From: Phalacrocorax aristotelis
Lineage: Eukaryota; Chordata; Aves; Suliformes; Phalacrocoracidae
NCBI RefSeq assembly: GCF_949628215.1
Contig: NC_134282.1
Span: forward strand, 2,215,001 to 2,279,000
Direction of reading: 5' to 3'
Length of the DNA stretch: 64,000 nucleotides
In this document: positions 23,055 through 36,110 of the stretch, one piece after another
Layout of the letters: each line of letters opens with the position of its first letter
How positions within the stretch are numbered: position 1 is the first letter of the stretch
Notes under the pieces: model-generated
Databases searched by the model: none
The model's input: the letters and a program-made list of their open reading frames with translations, nothing else
Told to the model about the DNA's origin: nothing
Made by a program: the position numbers and the translations under genes

Positions 23055-26000
23055 TCACATTTAATTACTCCTGAAGGGGAACTTATAAATGAGGAACATT
23101 TATTAGTGCAATATATTTTTTCTTCAGTAGCTTTGAACTGATCTCTGATAGTGCCAGCAAAGTCCCGGCATAACCTTGGAGCATGTTTCATTATCATTCA
23201 CATGGAAACTGCTGTCTTATGACTGCACTTTTTAAAATACAGTACATTTTTATAATTTCTAAGTAGGCAACCCAAGTGGACGTAACACATGAAATTCTAT
23301 CCAGTCCTGGCACCAAACCCTGCCCTTTGCTTGGCCGCGCTGTTCTCTGCGTATTAAGGCCTGGGTGTAGCTGAGGGCTGAATTTCAACCCCAAGGTGAG
23401 CCTGCAGTCCCTTCCTCTGACAATACCCAAGCAAACATGCAGGTGTTTATGGATTCAGTGAATTTAATTTTAAAGTCACTCAAGCACTCAGGCAGCCTCT
23501 CTTCCTTCCTCCCTTTTCTTGGCACAGGCAGCAAGTGGCTCCTGGCTGGAGAAGATGTGACCCACGAGCTGGTCCTCATGATGGCTGGATCTCCAGGAGC
23601 TTCAAATGCCGCCCTGTGTTGCCAGTGCCGACCCGAGGGTACCAACATCTTCGGCTGCTTTCATCCCCTCAGGCAGCTCTCTGAATCTGCAAACCCATTC
23701 CCTTAGCTCATTAACAGATGGCAAAGGCAACACTAATCAATCATTTCCTGGTGGGGCTGCTGGTAACCCGTCAGTTTGGCACCCAGAGTGGCTCTGCCCC
23801 AGCCCCGCGGCCCCATCATTCCCAGGCGGGCTCCTGAGCATCCTGCTTCATCCTGGGCTTCATTTCAGGCTCGGGACAGAGGACGATGAGCATTTAGCCT
23901 GGGAGCCACACGGTCTGTAGGAAGTTCAATATTTTCTTGCCTATATTAAAGCTGTTGAAAAACGTGGTATTTTCAAGAGAAAGCAGTAAAAGAGAATAGG
24001 AACGTCAGGGTGAGGCTGGAAGACAACAAATATCGGGGAGGACAGATGTCTCCTTTTTGCTGATGAAAGAACTAATATATTTCCATTACTATGTAATGTA
24101 TAGGCAGGGAAAATTACAAAGATAGGAAAATCCTTCTTGGTTTTCGCTCTGCTGGGTAAAAGTAATATTACAAAATACGACGTGTCTCATGTAGGTGTGA
24201 CTTTAGATTTGTCACCAGGAACTGGGGGGCATGTAGATATCTCCAAGAGCCTCTCGTGGCTCCCCAGTGCCTGGAGGCAGCCTGGGCTTGTCTCCTCTGG
24301 CCACCAGAGGTGGTTATCCAGGAGCAGTCGGCGTGTGAGGTGCCGGGAGCCCCCCAGGTGAGCGTGGGCAGCTCACTGCCAGCTCCAAGCGCTGGGAGCA
24401 CCACGGTGCTGCGAGAGCAACCTGCAGCACCTGCGGCTTCATTGTCAACTCCCTCCCCGATCTCCTGGGAATCCCCACTCTATAAATGAAGAGCAGCCAG
24501 CGCAGAGAGGGTGATGTTCCCTGCTATTGCAGGAACGAGTGCACTGGTGATCTGGGAGCTAAAGACGCTTGCCCATGGCCTGCACAGGGAACTGAGTCAC
24601 ACAGAGAGAGCATCTGATCTTCAGAGAGGGCTGGGGGGAAGAGGATGCAATTTCTTATACACTGGGTGTTGGTGCTCTCAAAAAAGCCCCACAAGGCTCC
24701 TAAAAAGCCCACGTGAACACCCCACGAGGTATGCCCGCACGGGTAGACCCTTGTGCGTCTGTTGAAAGGAGCTGCCTCCCTCCCCTTCCATCTGCCAAAT
24801 ATTCCCATGGGCCGCTGTTGGTGCTGCAAGTGGATTAGGTTACCCAGACCCCAAAGTGAGCTGCTTTGTGGCAGAAAAATGCATCCATTTGTTAGTTTAA
24901 CATCAGATTTTTTCCCCTGGCAGAAGTTCAAGTATGTGCCACGGGAGCGATGGTTTCACTGCTGTCTTTGGGGCCTCGCAGGTTTTCCACATCTCTAAGC
25001 TCAGCCTTGTTGCTTCTTTCAGGTTTCCCCTCTGTGTTTCCCAACACCTCTGCCTGCGTTTTAGAGACCACCACCTTCTGAAAGCCATGGCCAGCCCAGG
25101 AAGTGCTACCCCAGGCACGCCAACCGAACGAGATGCCCGAAGCTGTGAGCAGCGACCAGCCTGGCCCTCCTGGGGCATAAATAAGAATAAAAGAGAATAA
25201 AAGTCAGGTGGCTTTAACAGGGATTGACTTCCTTTTTATTTTTTTGAGCTGTTCTTCACATGGTAATTTTGCTTTTAGCTTTCTGCTGCCTTCCTCGCAG
25301 CGCTGCTGTCTGCAGTACAGCCCTGCCAAAAGCCTCTGGGGACGGAGGGCGCTGCCACGTGCCTGCAGAGCAAAGGGGGTGGCAGGCAGTCCGAGATGCT
25401 CTCCTTCCCTAACCGAGGGGGATTTAGTCAAGCTCGCGAGTGTCTGCCAAAGCCACGTTTAGCGCAGGGAAACGATTGCAACACTCACATTACTCACTGG
25501 GGGTTTATAAATAAAACCAGCCCAGGCACAGTCTCTCCTGACACTGGAGGAAGGGATGCAAGGGGAGGCCCCCATATACTGTCCCACTGAATTGTTTGAA
25601 GCTTTTATCTCCAACAACCCTCCCTCAGCACGCAGGTGACAGTGTCCAGCACACCGTGGCGGGGGGATATAGCTGCAGGAGGGGAGCTTTAGCGTATCCT
25701 TTCCTTAGCAAACAGGCCAGGGTGATCTCCTTTGCCCTCCCTGGCTGCCCAGGGCAGGAGGGTTTCCTTGCTTGTCTTGAATGCACTGAAATTAAACCTG
25801 GGTGTTTGTTCCCTGGACCAAGTTCAGGAGACACGGATGAGATTTACTGTCCCACACCACATCTGTGTCTGACCACGGGCTTGTGTCTGGGAGCAGAAAC
25901 CTTTGGATGTCCTAGCGCATACCGCAGAAGACAACACTCAGAAATTGCTTCCTTAAATACCTACTGAGCAGAAAATAATACTAATCAAGGGAAGCTCTTT

Positions 26001-27399
26001 CCCCTTGTAACGAGCTGACACTATGACATTGAAGCCTCTGATGCGGCAGCGATCATATAGCCACGAAGGTCGGGGACCCCGTGGAGATGCTGCTGGTTTA
26101 CGCTGTGCCAAGCAGAAGCAAGGCCCATCCTCTTAAAAAAACATGCAGATATTTTCCCCTGCAAAGGCCATGGTTTGTCAGCAGCTGCTCACAGGCTCAC
26201 CTCCTGCGTATCACAAGGTTTGGGCTTTTTCTCCTTAAATTTAAAGGTGATTCTGGGTTCTCAGTTTTGTTGATGGCAGCCACCAATTTCCAGTGAAGCT
26301 GCAGCTACAGTTGCAGTAAATTGAAGTCAACTGAAAGCAGGATTTCCTTCTTCATCATCATTTTCCAGATGTCCCCAAAGCAGTCGATGGAGCCTGCGGG
26401 GTCACGGGCTGTGAGCTGCTCTGGGTGAGAGCGGCGCGTGGTCCCTGCTTGGATCGTGCCCTTTCCAGCCGCCCCGGCCAGAAGGACCACGGGCACTCCT
26501 GGTGCATCGGCCAACCCAGAGTGTCTGAGGCACTGTGGGATAAATGAGAACGTTTAGGGAAGAAGAGGAGCAAACGTCATGCAACCAAGGAAACTCTTGC
26601 TCAAGTACGGGTATGTCTTCTCAATGCCTAATGGAGAAAGACACCTAATGGTTTCCAGAGCTCGGTAGCTGGATAAAAACAGAGCACAGAGGTGGTGGAG
26701 TGACAATATCTGTTAATGAAAAGACAGGATATACAGCTGGGGCTGTCGGGGACTTGGCCCAGCGCTCGGCCAGAGCAAATCAGCTGAGCTGCGCTGGAAT
26801 CTGCACCAGCGATACTCAATTCTCTGCCTTGTCAAATGCCGTAAATTAAAAACAGAATAAAAAGCTTTTAAGGGATGTGTTCACTGACAGTTTAATATAA
26901 GTGGCTGTGGGATCATTTTCTACAGATAGGTTTATACCGGGAAAGAAATTGCAATGTGCTTCATAGCAGGTATTTTACTGTTATTGCAGAGTTTCCTGAT
27001 GCACTTATTCATAAGGAGCGACTTTCCAAACAAGCATCAGTGGGACAGCGGGTCACTGTGGCCGTGCCAGGCTGAGACGGGGCTCAGCAGGGCTTCGCTT
27101 AGCCCCAGTGGCGAAACCAGCCTCCGTGGGCAGGGACACAGCGCGGAAGGGCAGGTGACGTCCCCAGCCAGCCGGCATGCCTTCCTTTGCATCCTCCGAG
27201 CCTCCGGTCCTGCCCTGCTGACACAGCATTGCCCCCGTCCAGGTACGGTATTGCACGTAAAGCCCCCGCCCACCTGGCATTTCGATGCAAAGAAGAAGGT
27301 TCCCAGAAAATGCAATTTGAACGAACAGAAGTTGTGTGTGAATTTTAGCTTCTGAAGTTTAAACGATCGGTTTTGGCACTCGGACGTGAAAATGTCACC
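23055..27399. other. Unique non-coding sequence, no gene seen
   Basis: AT-rich at 23930-24170, GC-rich at 24240-24430 and 26380-26500. The plus-strand acceptor-like sites near 25020 and 26984 (TTGCAG) are not followed by an exon with a convincing donor. Overlapping frames of 70-135 codons lack domains. No interspersed repeat was recognised. Confidence 0.4.
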
Positions 27400-27421
27400 T
27401 TTTTTTTTTTTTTTTTTTTTT
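27400..27421. repeat. T22 tract
   Basis: Twenty-two T residues followed by GCAG. This resembles a splice acceptor on the plus strand, but the following sequence has stops in every frame within a short distance and no good donor. The minus strand has no correctly placed AATAAA. Confidence 0.9.
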
Positions 27422-29101
27422 GCAGTATTTTAAAGTAGTTGGTTTTAAAATTTCCATTTTTAATTCCTTCAAAAGGTTAATCTGAAGTTGGGATGAAACA
27501 GACATGAGTCAATTGAGTAGTCAATTTAGAGCTTTTGGGGTATTTTTAAAAAAAAATAACCCAAAACTTCATGACAACCCAAAATATTTTTTCCTTCATT
27601 TTCTCCATTTTAACATTACGCAAAAAATCACACGGGTCAAATTGGTGAATGATAATAGTGGCCCTTCTTGGCTGTTGAAACCCAAGTCGTCAACACAAAC
27701 CACTTACGATCTGTGAGGCCGTGGTGAAGTGATTTGTGGCTGCTCTGTGGAACCTGCTCCTGCCACTGCGCTTCCATTCAAAGCCTGGGTAATGGATTTT
27801 CACCACTTTGCCAGCTTTCCCGCTGCTTTTTTTTCTCATTGTCGTTACCTCCGCGGCTAAATATGGAGGGCCCTCAGGAGACAAGTTTCAGGAATACTAA
27901 GGTAGTGCCAAATTTAAATATTAATGTTCCTGGATTTAGAGCAAAGGCGGCACCACTCATAATGTTTATTATTGCCATCTAAGAAATTCCATTAGTAGCA
28001 TGGACTTGGCTCAGTGCTGATGGATGCCAGTGGACACCCCTCCACTGAGTCCAGCAGGCTTTGTATCAAATCATATTTGCATCTGAAGATGTACATCAGC
28101 TAAATACAGTCTAGGAGAGAAAAAGGTTGGCTTCTTTGGAAGGGAAAGGTTAAGAGTACAGCCTGCCTTTTATGCCTTTGCGTGCGTAATTTTTTAAAAG
28201 CCCATCACAAGTAATCTTCTTTACTGCAGATTTGACCATTTATTTTCTGCCTGGAAAGCATTAAAAAAAAAAAAAGCACTAGGGAAGAATTTTAAGGGGT
28301 ATTTGTTTCAAGTGAGATACCAGGAATAATAAGAGTTTGGGCTTGTTAATACACTTTCTGTTTGGGTTGTCTTCTGGTAGGCAAGTGCTGTAAGTGTGAA
28401 ATCAGAAAGATTTCAGATAAATGCACCAGAGGGAAGGCCCTTTGCGGGGAAGAGTCGACCCCGGCCCCTTCCTCGGCATCTCCAGTAACTGCCTTTGTTA
28501 CTGAAGTTTCTACTGAGTGGCCGCCTGGTGCAGCCATGCTTCGCCCAGGTTTGCGTTTGTAATGCTCTGACTGTCACCTCTGTAAGAAGTACCAGCCCTT
28601 GTGATACCTTTTTTCCCGATAAAAAATTGTTCTGACTGGTTTGCTGTGTGCTGTGAAGCCCTTCCCTGTACAACTAGTGCAATCTGGAATTTATTTCCAT
28701 TAGTTTAATGGAAATAGTGGTGCGAGTACGGAGTTACGAGGAGGTGAGTGTGGGAAAAGCTGAGCGTGTGTCGCTGCTGCCAGGGCTGCCATTGCATCCA
28801 GGCTGGTGGCATTTGTGTTGCTGCCGTGGCAGTTGTTGTGGTGTTGGAGAATTTATTCCACGTGCCTGACTTGTATCTGGTTTGTATTTGCCTTGCTGCA
28901 AGTTACCTCTGCCCTTTTGTCCTGCGGTTTTGGGTACGTTGTCCTGTCCCCAAGTTTTTCTTTAGACTAAGCCCATTTAGCCCATCTTTCACTGCTCCTC
29001 CCCTAGAAGACACCTCTCCCCCTTCGTTTACACGCGGGCTCATGCACGTACCCACCCAGGATGCTAACTGCTGATGCAATTATTACTATTCTTGCTTTCA
29101 G
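27422..29101. other. Unique non-coding sequence, AT-rich at its start
   Basis: 27430-27640 is made of AAAATTT/CCATTTT/AACCCAAAA-like low-complexity DNA that may be a decayed old repeat, which I could not assign. An A13 run lies at 28263-28275. No exon was recognised. Confidence 0.35.
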
Positions 29102-29157
29102 CAACACCTTAACTCTTCTGAATGGGAGGATCGATATTCTCTGCTCGCCTGGGAACG
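29102..29157 (+). CDS. Weak candidate internal exon, 56 nt
   Basis: A branch-point-like GCTAAC (29063-29068) and a pyrimidine-rich CTTGCTTTCAG acceptor (AG at 29100-29101) are followed by 56 bases open in one frame, reading QHLNSSEWEDRYSLLAWE. A moderate donor, ACG/GTAATG, has its GT at 29158-29159. The acceptor is good, the donor is weaker, and a frame of this length is often open by chance. No protein family recognised. It lies on the strand opposite to the candidate at 22947-23024, so both cannot belong to one transcript. Confidence 0.12.
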
Positions 29158-31456
29158 GTAATGGCTGACTGTGCTGCTCTGTAACATCGGATGAATAGTT
29201 AAACATCGGTGTGTTTTCATCTGGTGCGGCCCAAGCCTCCCAGCTGCCGGCAGCTCCCGGCGCCTCGCTCACGTATACGTGAATTTTTCACAAGCCTGTG
29301 CTGTGCAATGACCATGCAAGGCAGGGATTCCTTTGTTTCTTTTGTGTATCCTTAAACTAATGGTGTCTGTATTTGTTACATATTAATCATTTTTATAGTC
29401 ATCTCTGCGTGATTCCTTCTATAAATAAGAATCTCAAATCTCTCTCCTATCTTGTTTACCACAGCTAATTCTTTAAGTTGGGTGTCTCCGCCAGAGCCGT
29501 AGTCTAAATGAACACAGATAAAATCATAACATAGGCTCGGCTGTAGTAAACCAGCATTTTCTTGGTTCTGCTGCAAATCAAACCTTCCAAATAATCTTTT
29601 TATCCAGTCTCTATAAATACCGTACAGCGGTGACAAAAGACAGGTGCCAATTTCAGACTCAAAGCTGTTGTGTTAGTGGCTGGCATTAAATATATAATTC
29701 CTGCTGTGTCTGCATCATCTGTAAATGAAAGTCTCCCGAAGGAGAAGCCTCCAGGGAGGGTAAAGAGCCGCGAACCAGTGACTGCAGAGTGTGCCTCCGA
29801 GATGCGAAGTTAGGAGGAGAAGCTGAAAATGTGATATGTCTTTTTCAGTTTGACCTCGGCCTCTAATAGTGTTTGGCAAGTCAGCCCGGCAGATAAATTG
29901 GTTCATATTAGAAAATGGGGTTGATTTATTATGAAATTGATCGCAGCCCTGTCCTGTGCTGAAGGCATTAGCGATAACGGCATCGGGTGCCTCAGCTCTT
30001 AACTAATGGGCTTCCCCCAGGCTCTCCGCTGCTGCCGGGCTTTTACCAGCAGCCAACAGCATCCGAACCACGCACCCCCGCTGGTCCCTCCTCATGGATG
30101 CAAAATCCTCCCCAGGCAGGGGCGTTTTAGGGAACGCAGGTCGGGCTTTCTGGACGGGCTGGGATCTCGGGAGCCTGCAACCATCTCCCGCTCCATCACC
30201 GTTGGGCAGGGCGGGCTGAGTTGCCCTGGAGGCAGCTGGCACTTCCCAGGACGTACGGACCTGCAGGAGCAGGGCCGGTGTGACCCTTGGAGCCAGCACC
30301 TCGAAATATCACAGCACTCTCTGTGGTTTTCTTACTGCTGTTTTCTGAAAATGGAAAGGGTTAGGGGGAATATGGAAAACTATCCAGCAAACATCTTCCT
30401 TTTCTTTTTCTTTGGTAATATCGAAACGTCTTTTAACCACAAAGAGAAGGTGTCACCAAACGTAACAAGGGAGTTCCGCTGCTTCTTGCGAACAAAGCTG
30501 TATTTGCCCACGATTGCCACAATCTGCATTGCAGTCGCCTCAAATCCCTCGACACGGCGGGGAGTAGCCTTTCCGTCTGGGGCTGATGAAAATGCAAACG
30601 TACAAGCCTAACATAGCAGCCGCTTAGACCCAGTAAACTCCGTTTCATTTGGGGAACTCTAATCTACGATTTACTGTATGGGTACAGATGTAATAAATCC
30701 AAAAAAGAGCATACCCAGTGTCAAAAGTCAGCCTCTTACCATAGCAAAAGGTAGGTCACATCTGGCAACAGCTGCCAAGAAGCCAAGGGACGGCAGCGTG
30801 TGTCTTATTGAAGCAAAACGTCCGTGTGGCCAAGAGCCCCAGTCATCTCCTGCACCACCCGAATCCGCTCAAGGACTGTCCTCCCAGGGTCGGGGTCTGG
30901 GGCACTAAGGCTGCCGAGCCCTGCGTGTGTTCCCCAAGATACGTTCCTCTCCAGTATGGATGCGCTTGAGCTGAAGGCCCTATAGCATCCATATCCTGCT
31001 CGTTTAACAAGCAGTCCTGGGAAGCATTCACCCCAGAGGGGCGAAGCGCGGCTCTCCCACCACCCCACCTCCGGCGGCAGCAAGCAGATAACATACAGAT
31101 CTGAGCGAGACGCCGGGGGGCCCATATATTTTCCGGATAAATTTTTATAGGGTAGCACATCGGCCTGAGAAACAGTTCTGAATATTGTGAATAATTGCCT
31201 AACGTGTCCCTTTTTCAGGCTTGTGCTTTTATCATTAACACCTCCGATTAGCAAAAACTCGGTCTGAGATGTTCCTTTGATTTAAAAGGTTATAAATCTT
31301 GGGTGCAATGTCAGAGAGTGAATTTTACAATGCAGCTGAGCTGTGGACTAATTAAAAGACTACCCCGGTACTCTTCGCACCCAATACATCTCAGATTTGT
31401 GACAGCCTTCAAGAAAAGCCATGAATTGTGCGCCAGATGCAACCTATCGCTCTCTC
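29158..31456. other. Unique non-coding sequence, no gene seen
   Basis: AT-rich at 29370-29640. A 201-codon plus-strand frame at 30006-30611 has no recognisable domain and is overlapped by a minus-strand frame, so I treat it as chance. Confidence 0.4.
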
Positions 31457-31494
31457 CGTGTGTACGTACGCTCTGTGCGCGCGCGTACGTGTGC
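31457..31494. repeat. Alternating purine-pyrimidine tract
   Basis: Strict pyrimidine-purine alternation runs over 31457-31471 and again over 31474-31494, including GCGCGCGCG and TACGTACG-type steps. Alternating GC/GT DNA is known to favour the Z conformation. No function is implied. Confidence 0.6.
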
Positions 31495-34400
31495 CACAGC
31501 CCGTGTTCGCGATGGCTTCCCCACAACCGTGTGCACAGGTGAAACTGTCTCATACCAGAGAATTTATAGCAGTGCAATCAATGACTGCAGTCCTTTTGCT
31601 TCCTCGCCACCGCAGGGTTGCTACCGGCACCTTAGAACTCGGAGCCGGGCGTTACACTTCACACGAAGAGGGTTCACCTACCCGCGCTGCTCCGGTGCAC
31701 GGAGGTGAGATTCATCTAGCGCTGAGCCGTTGCTTGGGTCCTGATGAAGGTGCCCTGACCCATGCCTTGCGGACCCCGTTGATTCTGTGTAATTTAAAGT
31801 GAAAAAGGGAAAAATGCTCATGTTTCGCTTGACACTGTGCACTGAGTGGTCCCATATCTTTTTGGCTTGGGAGTCGATGGTTTGTGGTCAGAAACAGTGT
31901 CCTCCTCGGTGCTCTGCCGGACACAGAAAATCAGGGTGTCTCTGAGTGGGCTTGGGCTTCCTGCGGCGGTGTGAAACGGCTCTCTGCTTGCCGGGATCGC
32001 TTCCTAAGGCAACGGCTGCAATGGACAAGCCTCTCTCAACCGTCAGCAAAGCAAATATATAAAGAGCAAAAGGGCAATGTATATTTGAGAAACAAGATCT
32101 GGGGTGACCCGGGGAAAGTGGGAAATTACATCAGCCAGCTTTAGTGAAGGCCAAAGGCGAAATCTCTGAAGTTTCGTGGGCCAGTCTTTCATTTTTCTCA
32201 GTCATTCCCATTCTGTCCGTTGACGTCAGGATTTGGCAGTAGATCAAAAGGGAAAGAGAGGGACAGTTTCCCCCCTACAGATACAGAATTAGAGATTCAT
32301 ACCAAGATAGATGAGCTAGATTTAGATGAGAGGGAATTTCTGGTTGAGAGTGTTCATGTAAAGAGTATTATACAGTATTAGGCTTGTGTGAGCTCCCAGC
32401 GTAATAAAGGAGAATTGGATAAGCCTTGGCAGGAACACATCACTAGGACCTTGTTTTGATGAAAAAAACCTGGAAATATACACTTAGCTTTCCTACTAGT
32501 TGTAATTATCTGGCTGTATTGATCGTGGTGGTAAGGTTATCCGATGGGTAGGGTGTGAGCAAGGATCAAGTTCAGTCCGTGAATTAAAGCTGCCGAGTGT
32601 CAGCTCGAATTTAGACGCGTACAGTTTGAAAATTGTCCTCCTGCAACTGCAGAGCTCCCTGGGATTAACACAGATAGGCAGCATATGGAGCCTGTGCAGC
32701 AGGAACGGAGGCACCCGGCACTTGGCACTGCTGCTCTGTATTATGCAAATAGCTGGGTTACGAAAGAAGGAAACAAGGGCAGAATAAATTGGGAAGTCTG
32801 GTCTCTTCTGCAGGCACACGTAAAACCCTTGGTGGCATTAATGAAATGCACAAACTTATGGAAAGGAGGACGGGCTCCTCAGCTCTGATTTCAGTCCTAC
32901 AAGCGGGCAACACCTTGAAGGCAAGACGTGGTGATTACTGGGGTTCACACGTGAGGCTTTGCACAGCGGGGGCATCTCCGCAGCCTGCACGGTAAATTAC
33001 GCCGTTCCGTGGTCTCCAACACCACAACCAGAGCCAAAGTACAAGAACCAGCAGTTTTGGCAGATGGGGCTCTCATTAACATACCATCCCTGCCCCCGGA
33101 GGCAAGCCTGTCCCTTCTGCCGCTGAACTCTTGGGCAGGGAGGAGGCAGGACGAGGAGCAGGAGATGATACCCGTCACGGCTGCGTTGTGCATCCCAGAG
33201 TACGCTGCTGTGCTGCAGGGACACAATACGGAGGGGGCCCAACCCACCCCCTTCAGGCAGCTCAGCCCTCGCCCCCGGGCACTCACCGGTGGGCTGCCCC
33301 GCAGCTGGAGGCTTTCCTGTAGGGTGTCCAGTGAGGGCCTGGTGGCAGGACGTTTCTGGGAAGCCCCAGCCTTGAGCGAGCAGGGTTGCTCAGCTTGGTG
33401 CCCACCAGCCTCAGTGCTTGCTCTCCTCTCTCAGCCTTGGGGCCACCGACCTCCAGCTGATGGCCACCCTCCTCTTCCTCCCGATGGCTGGTTGAAAAGA
33501 CAAGGGGGGGGAAGGGGAAGGCACAAAATGTCTTAGGAAGGCTGTGCCCTGCTTACCGGCCGCTCTGTCATCCCATCCAGGAGGTGGCTGCACGTCAGTG
33601 GAGAACGATGTTCCAGCAAGGCACACAAGGTAGCCGCTCTGCAGGGAAGATGTGGACGTCAGGTAGCTGTGAGCTGCTGAAAGGTCCTCAGGGAAGGCTG
33701 CGCGAGGAGCAGCGGCAGGACAGACCCGAAATCTGCCCCCCTCCACTGCTGTTATTTGACTTTCTCCATGACCGCCGTGCAGTTGCCTGTCCATTCACAA
33801 GCATTTGTTGTGGGCTTCTCTGAGTATATTTTGGCATTTGAGAGGTGTCAATCGGCTACATCTTAAGTGGCAATAGCTAATCGTGGTTAAATTTATTCTC
33901 TGCAGAACATGACGTGAAAGCACAATAGCATCGCTCACTTTCTCTGGGCTAACAGCGTGGTCAGTGCTGCAGAAAACCACCCCGGCAGAGGACGCAGTCT
34001 CTGGGCCTTGCTGTGAGCTCCAGGGATCCTGCACTCAGCGGTGCATCAAATGAAGAAAAAAAACCACCTACCCCCACGTCATTATTTATTCCAAAAAATG
34101 GCAACACCAGGTTTTCTTCTCACCTCTGGTATCTTGAGAAAACACTGCTTTCAAAAGTGAATTATTTTCGCTGGGTCCTTGAAATTCAGTGCCACTCATT
34201 TTGGATTTGAAATCTCTCTGTAGAGGTTTAGAGATGGAAATTTCAATCCCTAGGCCCTAGAGGATGTGCCGAGCGGGTGTTATATTGTATTCATTCAGAA
34301 AGCAGCCGTACCCGCCTGTCCATCAAAATCACAGGACTCCGTTGTCGTGTGTGCATATTCAGTACGCCAAGCAAGGGCTGTAAACAGTGTTCGTGAGATT

Positions 34401-35427
34401 TCCAACAACCTTCCACGGCGAATTCTTTACAGCGCAAATCTTTTCTATCGTAATTCACATTTCATACCTATTTTCCCAAATCTTCAAAGTCAGAGGACCA
34501 AATCCTTCCTTTAGCAGTACTACTATGAAAGCTACTGACTCAGGAATAACCAGAGTATGGGATTTGGCTTAACTTTTGGCTTGATGCCGATATAACGTTT
34601 CATAGACCTTTTTTAGGTGTTTCCTATTGTCATGGCAACTCTGATCAAAACCCTCCCCATGAATAGCCTTGTCGGTTGCAATACAAGCTCCTGGCTGACC
34701 GCAGCCTGCAGTTCTGCTCCAGTGTGATTTCACAAGCTCCTCTCGCTTGACCTTTCATCGTCTATCTTTCCCCAGATCACTTATTGCTCAAGCTAGAAAT
34801 ATATCTTTTGTTTTGCAAGAAAGCTTTAAAAATCTTTATAAGTGGTAACTACAGCCAGATCTTGCAGCTGGCTTCAAAGAGAGAGTTGCCTTAGGAGAGA
34901 TTACGGGCTATACTAAGCACCTCTCCTGCACAACAGAGCATGGACCATGACAAATCCCTACGAGCATTGGCTTTAGCAGAGCCTTGAACTCTGCAGCTCC
35001 CTAAAACCACCCCGGAACACCTAAACCCCTCCTGTAACAGAGGGATAAGCCGAGCTGTAGGGAGGGGTGTGCTTGGTAAAGGGGATCCCTCCTGTGAACA
35101 AAAGACCCCGCGGCCGGATCCCCCCGCCGTGCCGAGGCAGCTAAGAGAGGCCTGATCCCACCCTGCTCGCTCAGCTCCGGGGCAGCGGGGTGGACAATCC
35201 GTATTGGTCAAGGCAGCTAGATTTGGCTTTTTTGTATCTGATTTTTCCTAAGGTGTTTGAACAGGCACATGGGAAATTGCAGCACTATGGAAATCAGCAA
35301 GAGTTTTGCCCTTGGCCTTCGGCAGGGCCAGGATTTCACCAGCTGTCTCTAAGGCATCATGCTTACCGAGAGCTGAGATAGCTTAGTGGAAATAATGTAC
35401 ATTTTGCATATACATCTTATCTGAAGT
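31495..35427. other. Unique non-coding sequence, no gene seen
   Basis: GC-rich at 33040-33530 with overlapping domain-less frames. AT-rich at 32030-32480 and 34790-34850. No interspersed repeat was recognised before the MIR relic at 35428. Confidence 0.4.
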
Positions 35428-35571
35428 CGGTATCATTATCCCCAGACCAGGAAAATAAGGCAGGGAGAGGTGAAATCTCATGCCCTAAGGTCAGCCCATC
35501 ACTAACCCTGGGAACAGAAGCGAGGTCTCTGGAGTTTCCCCTCCCACGTGGGAGCCAGTGCTTCAATCCAT
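35428..35571 (-). mobile_element. MIR-type SINE relic (inverted)
   Basis: Successive blocks follow the reverse complement of the MIR consensus in order: TATCATTATCCCCAG (35430-35444), AGGAAAATAAGGCAGGGAGA (35449-35468), TGCCCTAAGGTCA (35481-35493), GAGGTCTCTGGAGT (35522-35535) and GCCAGTGCTTCAATCCA (35554-35570). MIR is a tRNA-derived SINE family mobilised by L2 before the mammal-reptile split, and scattered fossils survive in birds. This copy is highly diverged but runs over much of the element. It is long dead. Confidence 0.7.
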
Positions 35572-35587
35572 TATTTTAAGCACTTGC

Positions 35588-35602
35588 AAAAAAAAAAAAA
35601 AA
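35588..35602. repeat. A15 run
   Basis: Fifteen A residues 17 bases beyond the MIR relic. As the MIR is in minus orientation, this is not its tail. Confidence 0.9.
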
Positions 35603-35648
35603 GGTAGGAAGGAAAGAGGAATAGAAATTACAGGGATAAAAATCCTTC

Positions 35649-35697
35649 TTTATATATACATATATATTATATATACGCTATATATATATATATATAG
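35649..35697. repeat. (TA)n microsatellite
   Basis: About 49 bases of TA repeats with a few interruptions (ACA, TTA, ACGC). Likely variable in length between individuals and able to extrude as a cruciform. Confidence 0.92.
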
Positions 35698-36110
35698 TTT
35701 TGCCTTGTCTTGTATCTTCAACCCTGCTTTAAATAAAATCTCGCAGACTCGTCGGTTTCCATCAGGCAAAATTATTATTCGGCTTCAGAAAGAACATCTT
35801 GCCAAGTGTTGCCGTTCAAAAATAAGGAAAACGGCTCTGCCAAAATGCAGCAAATGTGATTACACAAAGCCAAGAAGACCATAATTAGATCATTACCATG
35901 GAAACAACCTAATTACATGTGTAATGCAGCAAGGTCTGAGCTGCGTAACCGAATGTGTTTTGCTATTGTCTAGCAGGGCCGTAGCTCTGCCGTTCGCCTT
36001 GTGTTATTAAGCCACCTTGATCATTTTGGATCAGGTTTTCTTGGACTAAGGCCCCCTCCCCATTACGGAAAGAATTAAACTGTGCATGAAATGACTTCGG
36101 CAGGACTGCC
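35698..36110. other. Candidate conserved non-coding block
   Basis: Unique DNA with TTATTATTCGG, CTAATTACATGTGTAATGC (35909-35927, near-palindromic), GATCATTTTGGATCAGG and AAAGAATTAAAC cores. Its composition matches developmental enhancers. No conservation test was possible. Confidence 0.3.

Noticed and set aside
24290..24312. GGCCACCAGAGGTGG as a CTCF-like site
   Set aside because: Only a partial match to the core motif; such matches are common and cannot be supported without binding or conservation data.
25026..25119. Strong acceptor-like CTTCTTTCAG on the plus strand
   Set aside because: No usable donor at a normal exon distance.
26986..27041. Acceptor-like TTATTGCAG followed by an open frame
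   Set aside because: Donor (GTCACT) is poor and no protein similarity is recognised.
30006..30611. 201-codon plus-strand open frame
   Set aside because: Contradicted by an overlapping minus-strand frame and no recognisable domain.
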